From positions 1,612,001 through 1,676,000 of the forward strand of contig NZ_CP028426.1 in NCBI RefSeq assembly GCF_003010915.2: a stretch of 64,000 nt of DNA, given 5' to 3'. This document shows, one piece after another, positions 25,452 through 34,520 of this stretch. A program made the translations under genes and the position numbers. Under the pieces are notes generated by a model, which had not been told where the DNA came from, searched no databases, and was given only the letters and a program-made list of their open reading frames with translations. Positions within the stretch are counted from its first letter, which is position 1; each line of letters begins with the position of its first letter. This stretch comes from Gulosibacter molinativorax. Lineage in GTDB: Bacteria; Actinomycetota; Actinomycetes; Actinomycetales; Microbacteriaceae.

Positions 25452-26549
25452 CCCGCAAGTCTTTCTCTCGACGGCTCGATTCGTCACGCACTGCTGCCAG
25501 CAGAAGCTGATCCCATGCCGCAATTTCTGCTTTCTCACGTGGGCCGAGATAAGCGCCTTCAAAATACTTCGAATACACGATGAGGAGAAGCGTCTTGATC
25601 ACGGATGCGTCGTGATTGTCGCTGGGGTCGACACGCGACAACATTTCCCTGTATACAGTATTCAGCCAAAGCGTTCGCGTTTCGAGGTCTACGCGAACGA
25701 GCGATTCGGAATCAGGATCGAATTGCCAGCGAATATCGACCGGACCAGCTTCCGATGGTTCCACCGACTCGGCGAAGGCTTGACGAAGGGATGCGCTCAG
25801 TCCTCGGCCTGGGCTCACCAGCGTGACCGGTCGCTTGACGTAGCGTCGGCTCTCGCTTCGCCGCCCTTCAGCCACCGAGAGCATGTCAAAGAATGATGCT
25901 CCGTCGGGCCGAATCACCGCATTGCTAAGTGCTTCACGCAGGTCGGAATCGAGCTCGAGCCCCGCCTTTTCCGGGTTGATGGTGATGTGCGGCTGCAGTG
26001 CCTCGCCAATATCCATCGCAATCCGCACGTATTCCAGTTCGGGACGTTCTATAGTGAGTGTGTTCCAGCCCCCGATTTGTAGCAATCGATCATTGCGATA
26101 AAAATAAAAGCCTTGCGCTCGTGACCCGGGATTACCTCCGAGCCGAAACTCGGGGCGCCCAGATTGATTCGCTGGCCATATGTGCGCCGTGGCAGAACAA
26201 TCCTTGCCGTCGATCGAAAAACTCATCTCGGCCGGAAACTTGTCATTGGGCAAAGACGTGTACCCGAACGGATCAATTGGTGCCACCTTGCGCGGTGCAC
26301 CCGACTCTTCATAACCGATGTCAAATACATCGACTGTCACGCGAACTTTCAGTAGTTCGAGGTGCCGGTGGAAGACGATTCCGAGGTGAGTCATCAGTGA
26401 GCTGATTCGGTCATCAAGCCAACGCTCACGGTCACTGGTATCGGTGCTGGACAGAAACGTTCGGGGTTTTTTCCATTCCACGACGGTGCCCGTGGAAATT
26501 GCGAAATCAACTCGGAGGTTTTTCAGAATCGAGTCGACGTCGGTGTCCG

Positions 26550-27641
26550 CTAGTGTCCTGATCCGTTAATTCGTTTCAGGTATTTGGCGATGGATTCGAG
26601 GATTTCCTCGGCGGTCTTGGTCCAGATGAACGGCTTCGGGTTCTCGTTCCACGCCTTCACCCAACCGCGGAGGTCTCTCTCGAGCGCTTGCACGCTGCGA
26701 TGATCGGAACGCTGTAAAAGATCACGAGTAACTTCGGCGAAGAGCCGTTCAACCTGGTTGATCCATGACGAGTAAGTCGGCGTGAAGTGCATGTGAAACC
26801 GAGGGTGCTTGGCAAGCCACGCCTTAACGGTGGGGTGCTTGTGTGTGGAGTAGTTATCGCAGATCACATGCACGTCGAGGTGTTCGGGGACGTTCTTGTC
26901 GATCTTCTGGAGGAACTTCTTGAACTCGATCGAGCGATGCTTACGATGAATTGAGGAGATCACCGTCCCGTCAGCGACGTTCAGCGCGGCAAACAAACTC
27001 GTGGTGCCATGCCGGACATAGTCGTGTGAGCGCCGTTCGGGGACTCCCGGCATCATCGGGAACGCCGGTTGCGAGCGGGCCAAAGCCTGCACCTGACTTT
27101 TCTCATCCACACTGAGCACCACCGCCGACTCGGGTGGGTTCAGATAGAGGCCAACAATGTCGTAGACCTTCTCAGTAAACAGCGGGTCGTTGGAGAGCTT
27201 GAACCCTTCCTCCAGGTGGGGCTTCAACCCGAATGCCTTCCAGATCCGCCCCACTGTCGATTTCGACAGCCCCGACTTTTCCGCCATCTTCGCCCGTGAC
27301 CAGTGCGTCGCGTTCTGCGGCGTCGATTCCAGCGTGTCGATGACCACCTGTTCCACACGGTCCACACTGATCAGCGCGGGGCGACCCGGCCGCGGATCGT
27401 CAACGAGCCCGTCCAGCCGCCGCTCCAGAAACCGCGAACGCCACTTGCGCACCGTCGGTAACGACACCGCCATACGATTGGCCACCTCGGAATTCGAAGC
27501 CCCAGTCGCGCATTCCAACACGATCCGAGAACGCAACGCGAGATCCTGCGCTGACTTCCGGCGACGCACCCACCGTTCCAGTTGGTCACGCTCAGTTTCA
27601 GAGAGCTTCAGTTCGGGAAGAGAAGGTCCACGTGTTGCCAT
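26550..27641 (-). CDS. IS630-family transposase
   Basis: 363-aa transposase. N-terminal paired helix-turn-helix (SNSEVANRMAVSLPTVRKWR, about residues 49-68) and a second HTH (GLSKSTVGRIWKAFGL), then the DDE catalytic core: VVLSVDEKSQVQAL (Asp about 182), HVICDNYSTHKH (Asp about 272) and PTYSSWINQVERLF (Glu about 308). The stop codon TAG is completed by the duplicated target TA. Intact, so the element may still excise. Confidence 0.93.
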   Translation of the reverse strand: MATRGPSLPELKLSETERDQLERWVRRRKSAQDLALRSRIVLECATGASNSEVANRMAVSLPTVRKWRSRFLERRLDGLVDDPRPGRPALISVDRVEQVVIDTLESTPQNATHWSRAKMAEKSGLSKSTVGRIWKAFGLKPHLEEGFKLSNDPLFTEKVYDIVGLYLNPPESAVVLSVDEKSQVQALARSQPAFPMMPGVPERRSHDYVRHGTTSLFAALNVADGTVISSIHRKHRSIEFKKFLQKIDKNVPEHLDVHVICDNYSTHKHPTVKAWLAKHPRFHMHFTPTYSSWINQVERLFAEVTRDLLQRSDHRSVQALERDLRGWVKAWNENPKPFIWTKTAEEILESIAKYLKRINGSGH

Positions 27642-27687
27642 ACTCCATTCTACAAAACTAGCAACGAATTAACGGTGCAACACACTA
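26551..27687 (-). mobile_element. IS630-family element in the GHKL gene
   Basis: Element of 1,133 bp (26553-27685) with a TA on each side (26551-26552 and 27686-27687), the hallmark of IS630/Tc1-type insertion. The ends share GTGT and CCGTTAATTCGTT inverted repeats. Deleting the element plus one TA restores the ATPase reading frame exactly, so the insertion is clean and probably recent. Confidence 0.92.
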
Positions 27688-28098
27688 GTTCATGAATGCT
27701 AGTGCGATTTCGATCGTGGATGCTTCGCCCCGCCGGTACCGCTCCGTACCGCTGAGAATAAACATTCAGTATGTTCGCTTGGCTAAGCGATGCTGCTTTC
27801 AGGCCGAGCCCAAAGTGACCGAGCTCGGATGCACCGTACTCTCGCTGCCGCGCAAACTCCATCGCGTTGTCGAGGCTCGCACTGTCCATTCCTGATCCGT
27901 CATCGATGACCTGCAGCCCGGTTACCGCTCCATCCCGTTGGAGGAATCTGACTAGCACGTGTTCCGCACCCGCATCGATACTGTTGTCAACGATGTCGGC
28001 AACAGCAGTTTCGAACGTGTGGTGTCGCCCGACGGCCTCTGCAATTGAGGCGTGGGGCGGCACCTCTCGCGTTCTGACGACTCTCGCAATATTTGACA

Positions 28099-31000
28099 TC
28101 AGAGGTCCTCGAACGAATTCGGGTACACGCCGAGTTGGCTACCGTTCTCTCGTACGGTTCGCACCGTGGCGTCGTCAAATCCCGATGACTTGTCTGCATC
28201 AATCTCGATACGAATCTCGAGCTTGTCCGGGCCAGCGCGCCGGAGGTGCTCCAGAAGCTCTTCAGCTAGGAGCATCATCTGGTTTCGGAGATCCGTTCCC
28301 GGGTTCAGCTCGATCTCACCGTGGTAGCGAGCGTTCTTCACGATTTGACGTTCCCGAACGGAAGTCTCGCCCACCCGAGGTGTTGTCGCGGAGCCAGCGG
28401 ACGTGCCGCCCGTCGGTCCCGCCGCACCTACAGCGACCGTCGACTGCGCATTCGCTGCAGCGTCGGCGCGTTCACGCGCGACCTGTTCTTCGGCGAGCCG
28501 AGGCGCCACGAGCAGCGTTGAGTCGTCAACGGTGCCCGCCGAGCTCGACTCAAACGGGATCCGCAAGCCTATGAAGTCGCCAGTTGCTTCGTCATAGTCG
28601 TCCGCGAGCGCAAATCCTCGCTCGGTCCATGTCGCTTCAGCCATGACCGCGTGGATCGCTCCCAGCAGCACGTCTTTGTCTCTGAGCCTCGGCATGTACG
28701 GATACTGCAGGTGGTATTGCCACAGCTCACCAACCGAGATGTATCCCCGATTCCATCGGCTGCGAAGGTGTCCGTTCAGCACGAGCCAAAGCGCAAGGGG
28801 CGACGTGTTCGTGTAGATAACATCGTCCCGCCCGAGGCGCAGGCCTGCGCGAACCGCGAGCCTGTATTCGTGACCCTCCACCTTCATGGTCGTCAGTGTG
28901 GCTGGCTGCGAACCGTCGGCCTGCTCCGGGAACGTCGCCCATATCCACGCAGACGTGAGTCGTTGATCGACAACGGCACGCGTCTCACTTTCGCGCCGCC
29001 GAGCATGCTCGGCCTGACTTTGGGTGAGGTCGAGCTCTCGCACGGATGACGCGATGTCGGCCCAGGCGATGTGTTGCCGCAGGGCATCCTCAGCTTCAGC
29101 CCAACGGTTTTGATCCGCACCTAGCATGACGATCGTGTTCGCGAATTGTCGCGCCGCACTTCCGCGATGCCGAAGAAGTTCCCCGGCGAATTCTCTCCCC
29201 GGGCCGTCCTTACCTTTCGAAGCAAAGCTATGCCTCGGATGCAAGACCACCAGCCGCACGGATTCGGCTTCGGTCACATCAGAGGTCGCTTCGGGAGCAA
29301 GGACGACGGATGCGAATTCCGGGGCTGTGCCGGTGGTTCCGCGCAGCAGCGACACGGCTTTGCTATATACATCCTCGACGTCGATTGCCTGAGCACGTTC
29401 CGCGACCATCCGGTTCACGGAGGGTTGACGGTCGTACCAATAGCGCGTGCCCTCGGAGTAGAGGTAGGTGGCACGGTCGGCAAGCATCTGCAGTGCGGAG
29501 CCAAAGTTGCCAAGGCTGTCACCCGGCATCGCGACGCCCAGGAACACCCGTTGGCGCTCGATGCCCTTGTGCCCACTGTCCAGCGTCGCGGCAGATCCAA
29601 GGAACAGTGCTCGCGCGATTCGTCGGGTGAGGGCTCGCCGGCCAAACAATGGCCGCTCTCTATCGATCTGCAGCGGGGCGGCATTCTCCCCATCGATGTC
29701 AGTCTCGATAATGCTGCGCCACGCGTCGTCGAGGTAGGCGGTCACCTCGTCGCGCACAGCCAAGTCATCGAGTGGGAGCGATCCCGGCATAATAAGTGGC
29801 GAGTCGTCACCGGATGCATGGAGCGAGTGCACCACCGCACTCATCAGCCGCAGCACGCCACGCGTGCGCTGGAATCGCTCAAGCGTCGACCAGTCGCCGT
29901 AAAGTCTGTCAAAGAGTTCCGGATGGATCGGGTACGCCGCCCGCAACCGTGCCTCGTATTCCACCTGGCGCGTTTCCGTCGGCAACTCACCGACCTGACC
30001 ACGGTAGTACTCGGTAAATCGACGCACAGTAGCGTCGATCTTTCTTCTTCCTTCGGCGTCCGGCTCGGTGAACAGTCGACGCCGCACGATTTCGAAAGAC
30101 TCTCCGCTCGAAGCAGGAGTCCAATTGTGAGCCACTCGAGCAACCACATGCTGCAACCGCTGCAGCGCTGCACGGCCGTTCGCCCCACCAATCTCTAACT
30201 CCGAACCCGCTGTCGGTGCATCCGGCTCGTCTAACCGCACGTCGGAAGATGGAATCGAGACGAGCAATAGCGCACCAGGAACAGACTGCACGGCCGCCGT
30301 GAGCTGCTGCGCGAACGTGAATTGAGTGTCAAAAGTCCCGCCGACGAGATCATCGCGACCATAGAGCCCACGGGCGTAGGCGACCCATTCGTCGATCAGG
30401 ATCAGCGCGGGCGAATAGCGCGCAATAAGCGTTCGCAATGCCTCACCCGGGTTCGTACCAGTTCGGTCGGCCTCCGCAACCATCGCAAACCCATCCGTGC
30501 CTCCCAGTTGCCAGGCGAGCTCACCCCAAATCGTGTTGACGACGGTGCCATCCGGTTTAATCGTGGGTTGTCCCGGCGCCATCTCGTTGCCGACGATCGC
30601 GACGCGATGGACCGCTCGATCGAATGCCGTTGAGTCTTTGTCACTGAACAAATCCTGCAACTGCTGGGGATACGCGTCGAGGCCCTCCTCGCTGAATAGG
30701 TGCCACGCTGCGAGCATCGAGTGCGTCTTGCCGCCTCCGAAGGTCGTCTGCAGGTTAACGACCGACTGCGCGTTTGCATCGCCAGCAATACGCTTCGCAC
30801 TCATCTTGAGCAGTGTCTTCAGTCCCTCAGTGAGGTAGGTGCGTTCGAAGAACTGAATCGGGTCACCGTACTCCGGTGAGGCTTCCCCAACCGCAACCTG
30901 GTGAAGGTCGGCCGCGAACTCAGCGCGCGCGAAGTTACCCTCGGCGATGTCGGGATGCGGTGAGAGCACTTCTCGCCACGGAGTCAGCTCGGCGTCTGCG

Positions 31001-31494
31001 AGCTCGGGCATCGCAGCAGATGCGGCTCGCACGTCGCGCCTTGTCTCCTCGGCGTATGTCGCTCGTTGAGCGTCGACTCGCATGCGTCGCACAACGTCGG
31101 CCTGCTTTGGCGCACCGATCGCGCGGAGAAGTCGCTCACACGTGTCGAGCGCTCGATAGGTGTCGTCTGCGCTAAAGGGTCTGTTGTCATGAGCCCAGCG
31201 ATTGCGCACTTCGCGCATCTCCCCCGCGAGGTTTTGTTCGGCGCGAGACAAGCGATCGTTGAAGACAAACCCAAGCGCCCCGAGGCGTTCCGTCACCGCG
31301 CGCAGCTGGATCTGCACGTCGGTGGGGTCGTAGTCACGAGGTGCGCGCGTTTCGCCGTCTTTGACCCGTAGGATCGCAGTCCAGTCAAGCCCTTCGGGAA
31401 CGTGCGGTCGCAAAGTGTCTTCTACAAAGGGTTCGAGCCCAGCGCTGAGTTGCTCCAGCGCTCGACCCACACGTTCTCTGTTGCTGATGGCCAT
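28099..31494 (-). CDS. DUF499 protein: HEPN plus AAA-like ATPase
   Basis: 1131-aa protein. The N-terminal ~130 residues form a Swt1-type HEPN domain with RNRWAH at 97-102, the R-x4-H motif of HEPN ribonucleases. The ATPase region has Walker A TTFGGGKTHS (251-260) and Walker B LILIDEWVAYAR (about 365-376), as in DUF499 proteins. The C-terminal part ends with a low-complexity linker (ANAQSTVAVGAAGPTGG) and a ~100-residue domain. ATG at 31494, two bases after the DUF1156 stop; it overlaps the next gene as TGATG. DUF499 is repeatedly found with DUF1156 methyltransferases in predicted anti-phage loci. It likely senses or processes nucleic acid; a toxic RNase function is possible. Confidence 0.87.
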   Translation of the reverse strand: MAISNRERVGRALEQLSAGLEPFVEDTLRPHVPEGLDWTAILRVKDGETRAPRDYDPTDVQIQLRAVTERLGALGFVFNDRLSRAEQNLAGEMREVRNRWAHDNRPFSADDTYRALDTCERLLRAIGAPKQADVVRRMRVDAQRATYAEETRRDVRAASAAMPELADAELTPWREVLSPHPDIAEGNFARAEFAADLHQVAVGEASPEYGDPIQFFERTYLTEGLKTLLKMSAKRIAGDANAQSVVNLQTTFGGGKTHSMLAAWHLFSEEGLDAYPQQLQDLFSDKDSTAFDRAVHRVAIVGNEMAPGQPTIKPDGTVVNTIWGELAWQLGGTDGFAMVAEADRTGTNPGEALRTLIARYSPALILIDEWVAYARGLYGRDDLVGGTFDTQFTFAQQLTAAVQSVPGALLLVSIPSSDVRLDEPDAPTAGSELEIGGANGRAALQRLQHVVARVAHNWTPASSGESFEIVRRRLFTEPDAEGRRKIDATVRRFTEYYRGQVGELPTETRQVEYEARLRAAYPIHPELFDRLYGDWSTLERFQRTRGVLRLMSAVVHSLHASGDDSPLIMPGSLPLDDLAVRDEVTAYLDDAWRSIIETDIDGENAAPLQIDRERPLFGRRALTRRIARALFLGSAATLDSGHKGIERQRVFLGVAMPGDSLGNFGSALQMLADRATYLYSEGTRYWYDRQPSVNRMVAERAQAIDVEDVYSKAVSLLRGTTGTAPEFASVVLAPEATSDVTEAESVRLVVLHPRHSFASKGKDGPGREFAGELLRHRGSAARQFANTIVMLGADQNRWAEAEDALRQHIAWADIASSVRELDLTQSQAEHARRRESETRAVVDQRLTSAWIWATFPEQADGSQPATLTTMKVEGHEYRLAVRAGLRLGRDDVIYTNTSPLALWLVLNGHLRSRWNRGYISVGELWQYHLQYPYMPRLRDKDVLLGAIHAVMAEATWTERGFALADDYDEATGDFIGLRIPFESSSAGTVDDSTLLVAPRLAEEQVARERADAAANAQSTVAVGAAGPTGGTSAGSATTPRVGETSVRERQIVKNARYHGEIELNPGTDLRNQMMLLAEELLEHLRRAGPDKLEIRIEIDADKSSGFDDATVRTVRENGSQLGVYPNSFEDL

Positions 31495-31496
31495 GG

Positions 31497-34346
31497 TCAG
31501 ATCTCCCCGAGCGAGTCAAAATCAAGTTGCGTAGATACCGCGCGGGATGTGCTCGTCTGTTCGTCCGCCCGGGCCGCGGCACGGATTTCCGGCCACGAAG
31601 CCGCGACGTCGTTGAAAAGGATCTGCGCGGAAGTGCGACCCTTCTTTTCGCTGATTTGGTGCAGTAAATATGAAAGTTGATGCACTGCTGATCCGTTAAT
31701 TCCGCGCGCCTCCGCGCGGTTGAGGATGCGCCCGGCAACGTCGAGTCCGCCACTGTCGTCGTTGAGCGCGCGTGCCAGATGCAGCGTGATCTCCCAAAGG
31801 CTGATGCGGTAGTCCTTGGCCGGGTCGTATCCCTCGGGCAGCTCGTCCGGGCTGAAGAGCGAAACCTTGCCGCCACCGGACCGCAGAACTCCCGCTCTTC
31901 GCAGAGCATCTATCGAGGCATTCTTCGCGTTCGCCAGCGTCTCGGCCTCGCCGTACGGCGCCTCGTCAAAACCGTGCCCTTCGTACCAGGCGATGCACCA
32001 CCGGGTGTCGGCGTCGAACTCGCCCTCTTGTTCCGACACGACTTCGTCGAGCACCGCGTTAATCTGGCGGAGCGCCTCCCTAACACGCATGCTCGACCCG
32101 TCAGACTCGATGACCTCCGAGTACTTCGAAAACACGGCCATGCCCGGGCCAATCGCTGCTTGTGCCAGGTCCACGGGCGCAACACTCCCTTGCTGCAGAG
32201 CACGCAATGCGTCCGGCAACGTTGCCCGCAATTCAGCGGAAAAACTCCGTCTATCAATAGGTGGCGCGGTCTCGGGTCGCGGGCGAAGTGCAAGGACGAT
32301 TGATGAAGCAAGCGCGTTGGTTCCGCTGGCAATCATCCTGTTACCGAGCTCCGATCGAACGGGCCAAGTTGCGGTTATCGACCAGCCAGCACGGATCATG
32401 CTTCCGAGTATGGTTTCCCACCCCGTGGAGGCCGTCCCCTCAGCGTCGATCTCCGACTGTTTGAATGCGTAGTAAACGGTGATCGGATAGGCAGAGTTTG
32501 CGCTCTCGCGCGCACGTGCGAATACGTCCTCGAATCCGTGTTCGAAAAAATCCCGCGCACCTTCTCTGCCACCGTGGCGGTACGGATTTGCTACAAGCTC
32601 TTCTGCCTTCGGAACCAACATAGTGCTAAACAAGTCCTGGTGAATAGCCCGCAGGGATCGGCGGAGCCACACATAGAAATAATCCGAAAGATCCGAATAA
32701 CCGATGTTGTCGTAATACGGTGGATCTGTCGATAAGACCACATTTTCATAGTCCCTCGAGGCCGCGTCAGCAGATTCCACCACTCCATATCCAGCCGCTG
32801 GCAAACGGTCGAGTACCCGAGTAACCCACGCGAGGTCTTCTAAGTAATCTCCACCGGAGCCTCCAAAAGGGTTCGCCTCGGCGAAATCCCAGGCCATCGG
32901 GATTGCTTGCCTCGCAAACACTCCCCTCACTGATTCCATTTTCGGACTCGAGTCCCAAGTACATATTGAAGACAGCTTGTTGGTGACTCGACTAATTGCT
33001 TGGGCAAGGTAAGTACTAACCGCATCCGCATAAGCCGCAGCACCCGCACCACCTTCTTCGAGTCGCTCGCCTTCTGGTATACCCTTGTCAAGCGCATCAT
33101 GCATCACCTGTTCCCGCGCTTCACCAACAAGATCACTGAACGTCGTCAATGCCGTCAGCTGCCGGTTCGTGAATAACGACGCGTAGGTTTTCAGTCCATA
33201 GGAAGGCGTCCAAATATTCCTAGGGTCTATACCTAGTTTTTGGGTTGGCACGTCTTGCGGCGCTGGTACGGAGGCAGCACTAATGTGCTCAGAATTCGGC
33301 TCCATATAAATTCGTTGGCGTCTGCCCTCTGCCACGATGGCAATAAGCGTTGCACCGAGGCCGCCGTGGACTCCTTGATCTTTAATGTAGTCCACAGAGA
33401 CAGCAGAGGAACAAGACACACAAATTGCCCCCTTCCGTCCTGACATCGTGCCGTCGTTTTCTTTGGTCGGCGCCCCGGCTTTGTCATGCCCAATCGAATA
33501 CTCAACCCGCCCGTCCACGACCGACGGCACGACGTATGCTTCTTTGCCTTTCTTCTTTCCCAACCACCACGAACGCACAAGCGGCATTTCTATACCACAA
33601 GCCGGGTTCGGGCACGTCACGGTGCGAGCCCAGATCCAGGCAATAACGTTCGCCTCGCTGCCGTCCTCAAGCTTCGCTTTCGGGTACAGGTGACCTATCC
33701 TGCGTTCCGCCTCATCACGCATCCACGCACCGTAGCGGCGAACATCCTCGGCCAGACCCGTTGCCTTCGGCCAACCAATTCTCTCGCCCGCGGCATCGGG
33801 ATATACCGGCGGTCGATTCGCAAACTTCGACGGAATCTCGATGAGCGCCTTATTGATCAATACTGCGACGGGGTTGAGGTCAGAAGCATGAGCCTCGAGC
33901 CCAAGCCGCTGCGCCTCCAACGGAATCGTGCCGCCACCTGCAAACGGGTCAAGGATTGCGGGCGGTTTGCCGCCCGTCGAATGATCGATTTCCGCGCGCA
34001 CCTCGTCGAATAGCGCCTCGTCGCCGAGGTTGTCCCAGTCGACCATGCGTGTAATGAGGTCGAAGAGCCGCTCGCGCTCGGATTCCACGCGCTGCTCAGC
34101 GAATGCATCCGCATCAGTTTCGCCTCGTGCCGTCCCTTCAGCTCGAAACTCCTCCTCTCGGCAAGATGGGTCGTCCACGAGCTGAGCGAAGAGCACCGCC
34201 CTCGCCGTCGCGAGTGGGCGGCGTGCCCACCACAGGTGAAGCGTTGAGGGGTGGCCATGACGAATCGATTTTTCACGCGCCGACTGCGCATTGATCGCGT
34301 CGAGCGGCAGAGCCACCTCTATCAGCTTCTTCTTCGACAAGCTCAC
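31497..34346 (-). CDS. DUF1156 DNA methyltransferase
   Basis: 949-aa methyltransferase. The opening KKLIEVALPLDAINAQSARE and HPSTLHLWWARRPLA is the DUF1156 signature. SAM-binding motif I is DPFAGGGTIPLEA (133-145) and the catalytic DPPYYDNI is at 541-548, so an amino group of adenine (N6) or cytosine (N4) is the target. The ~400 residues between them contain two Cys pairs (C245, C250; C309, C312) that may form a zinc ribbon or target-recognition module. GTG start at 34346. It is first in the five-gene minus operon and divergent from the m5C methyltransferase at 34521. Self-modification partner of the DUF499 protein. Confidence 0.9.
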   Translation of the reverse strand: MSLSKKKLIEVALPLDAINAQSAREKSIRHGHPSTLHLWWARRPLATARAVLFAQLVDDPSCREEEFRAEGTARGETDADAFAEQRVESERERLFDLITRMVDWDNLGDEALFDEVRAEIDHSTGGKPPAILDPFAGGGTIPLEAQRLGLEAHASDLNPVAVLINKALIEIPSKFANRPPVYPDAAGERIGWPKATGLAEDVRRYGAWMRDEAERRIGHLYPKAKLEDGSEANVIAWIWARTVTCPNPACGIEMPLVRSWWLGKKKGKEAYVVPSVVDGRVEYSIGHDKAGAPTKENDGTMSGRKGAICVSCSSAVSVDYIKDQGVHGGLGATLIAIVAEGRRQRIYMEPNSEHISAASVPAPQDVPTQKLGIDPRNIWTPSYGLKTYASLFTNRQLTALTTFSDLVGEAREQVMHDALDKGIPEGERLEEGGAGAAAYADAVSTYLAQAISRVTNKLSSICTWDSSPKMESVRGVFARQAIPMAWDFAEANPFGGSGGDYLEDLAWVTRVLDRLPAAGYGVVESADAASRDYENVVLSTDPPYYDNIGYSDLSDYFYVWLRRSLRAIHQDLFSTMLVPKAEELVANPYRHGGREGARDFFEHGFEDVFARARESANSAYPITVYYAFKQSEIDAEGTASTGWETILGSMIRAGWSITATWPVRSELGNRMIASGTNALASSIVLALRPRPETAPPIDRRSFSAELRATLPDALRALQQGSVAPVDLAQAAIGPGMAVFSKYSEVIESDGSSMRVREALRQINAVLDEVVSEQEGEFDADTRWCIAWYEGHGFDEAPYGEAETLANAKNASIDALRRAGVLRSGGGKVSLFSPDELPEGYDPAKDYRISLWEITLHLARALNDDSGGLDVAGRILNRAEARGINGSAVHQLSYLLHQISEKKGRTSAQILFNDVAASWPEIRAAARADEQTSTSRAVSTQLDFDSLGEI

Positions 34347-34520
34347 TCCGTCATACTTTCATCCACCTCACAATCGACGTCTATTCGCCAGTGTGCAGGA
34401 AACCTCACCTTGATCGTTGACCCAAGCCTATCGGCCAGCGACATTCTGAACTCGACCCGCAATCGTCGCGGCTGGCGCGCCGACCGCGCATGTCGCTGGC
34501 GCCAACTAGGCTTACGACCT
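34347..34520. promoter_or_regulatory. divergent promoter region of the defence locus
   Basis: 174 bases between the DUF1156 GTG and the m5C methyltransferase ATG. On the plus strand TAGGCT lies about 9 bases before the ATG at 34521, so that message is probably leaderless. No clear operator palindrome is seen. Confidence 0.4.

Larger units (their letters stand above)
25435..28099 (-). pseudogene. MORC-like GHKL ATPase, split by IS630
   Basis: The gene begins at an ATG (28099) that overlaps the DUF499 stop (TGATG). The first 138 codons have the GHKL motifs: N box VADIVDNSIDAGA, G1 VIDDGSGMDSASL and G2 GHFGLGLKAASLSQA. The frame is interrupted after RTSIHEL by an IS630 element at a TA. On the other side it continues in frame with ADTDVDSILKNLRVDFAIST and runs 371 codons to the stop at 25437-25435. 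Joining the parts with one TA gives 509 aa, the usual size of MORC-type ATPases in Z1 restriction loci. The N-terminal part alone could still bind ATP but lacks the transducer domain. Confidence 0.88.

Noticed and set aside
31385..31909. 174-aa minus-strand frame overlapping DUF1156
   Set aside because: Alternative frame of the DUF1156 gene with no domain.
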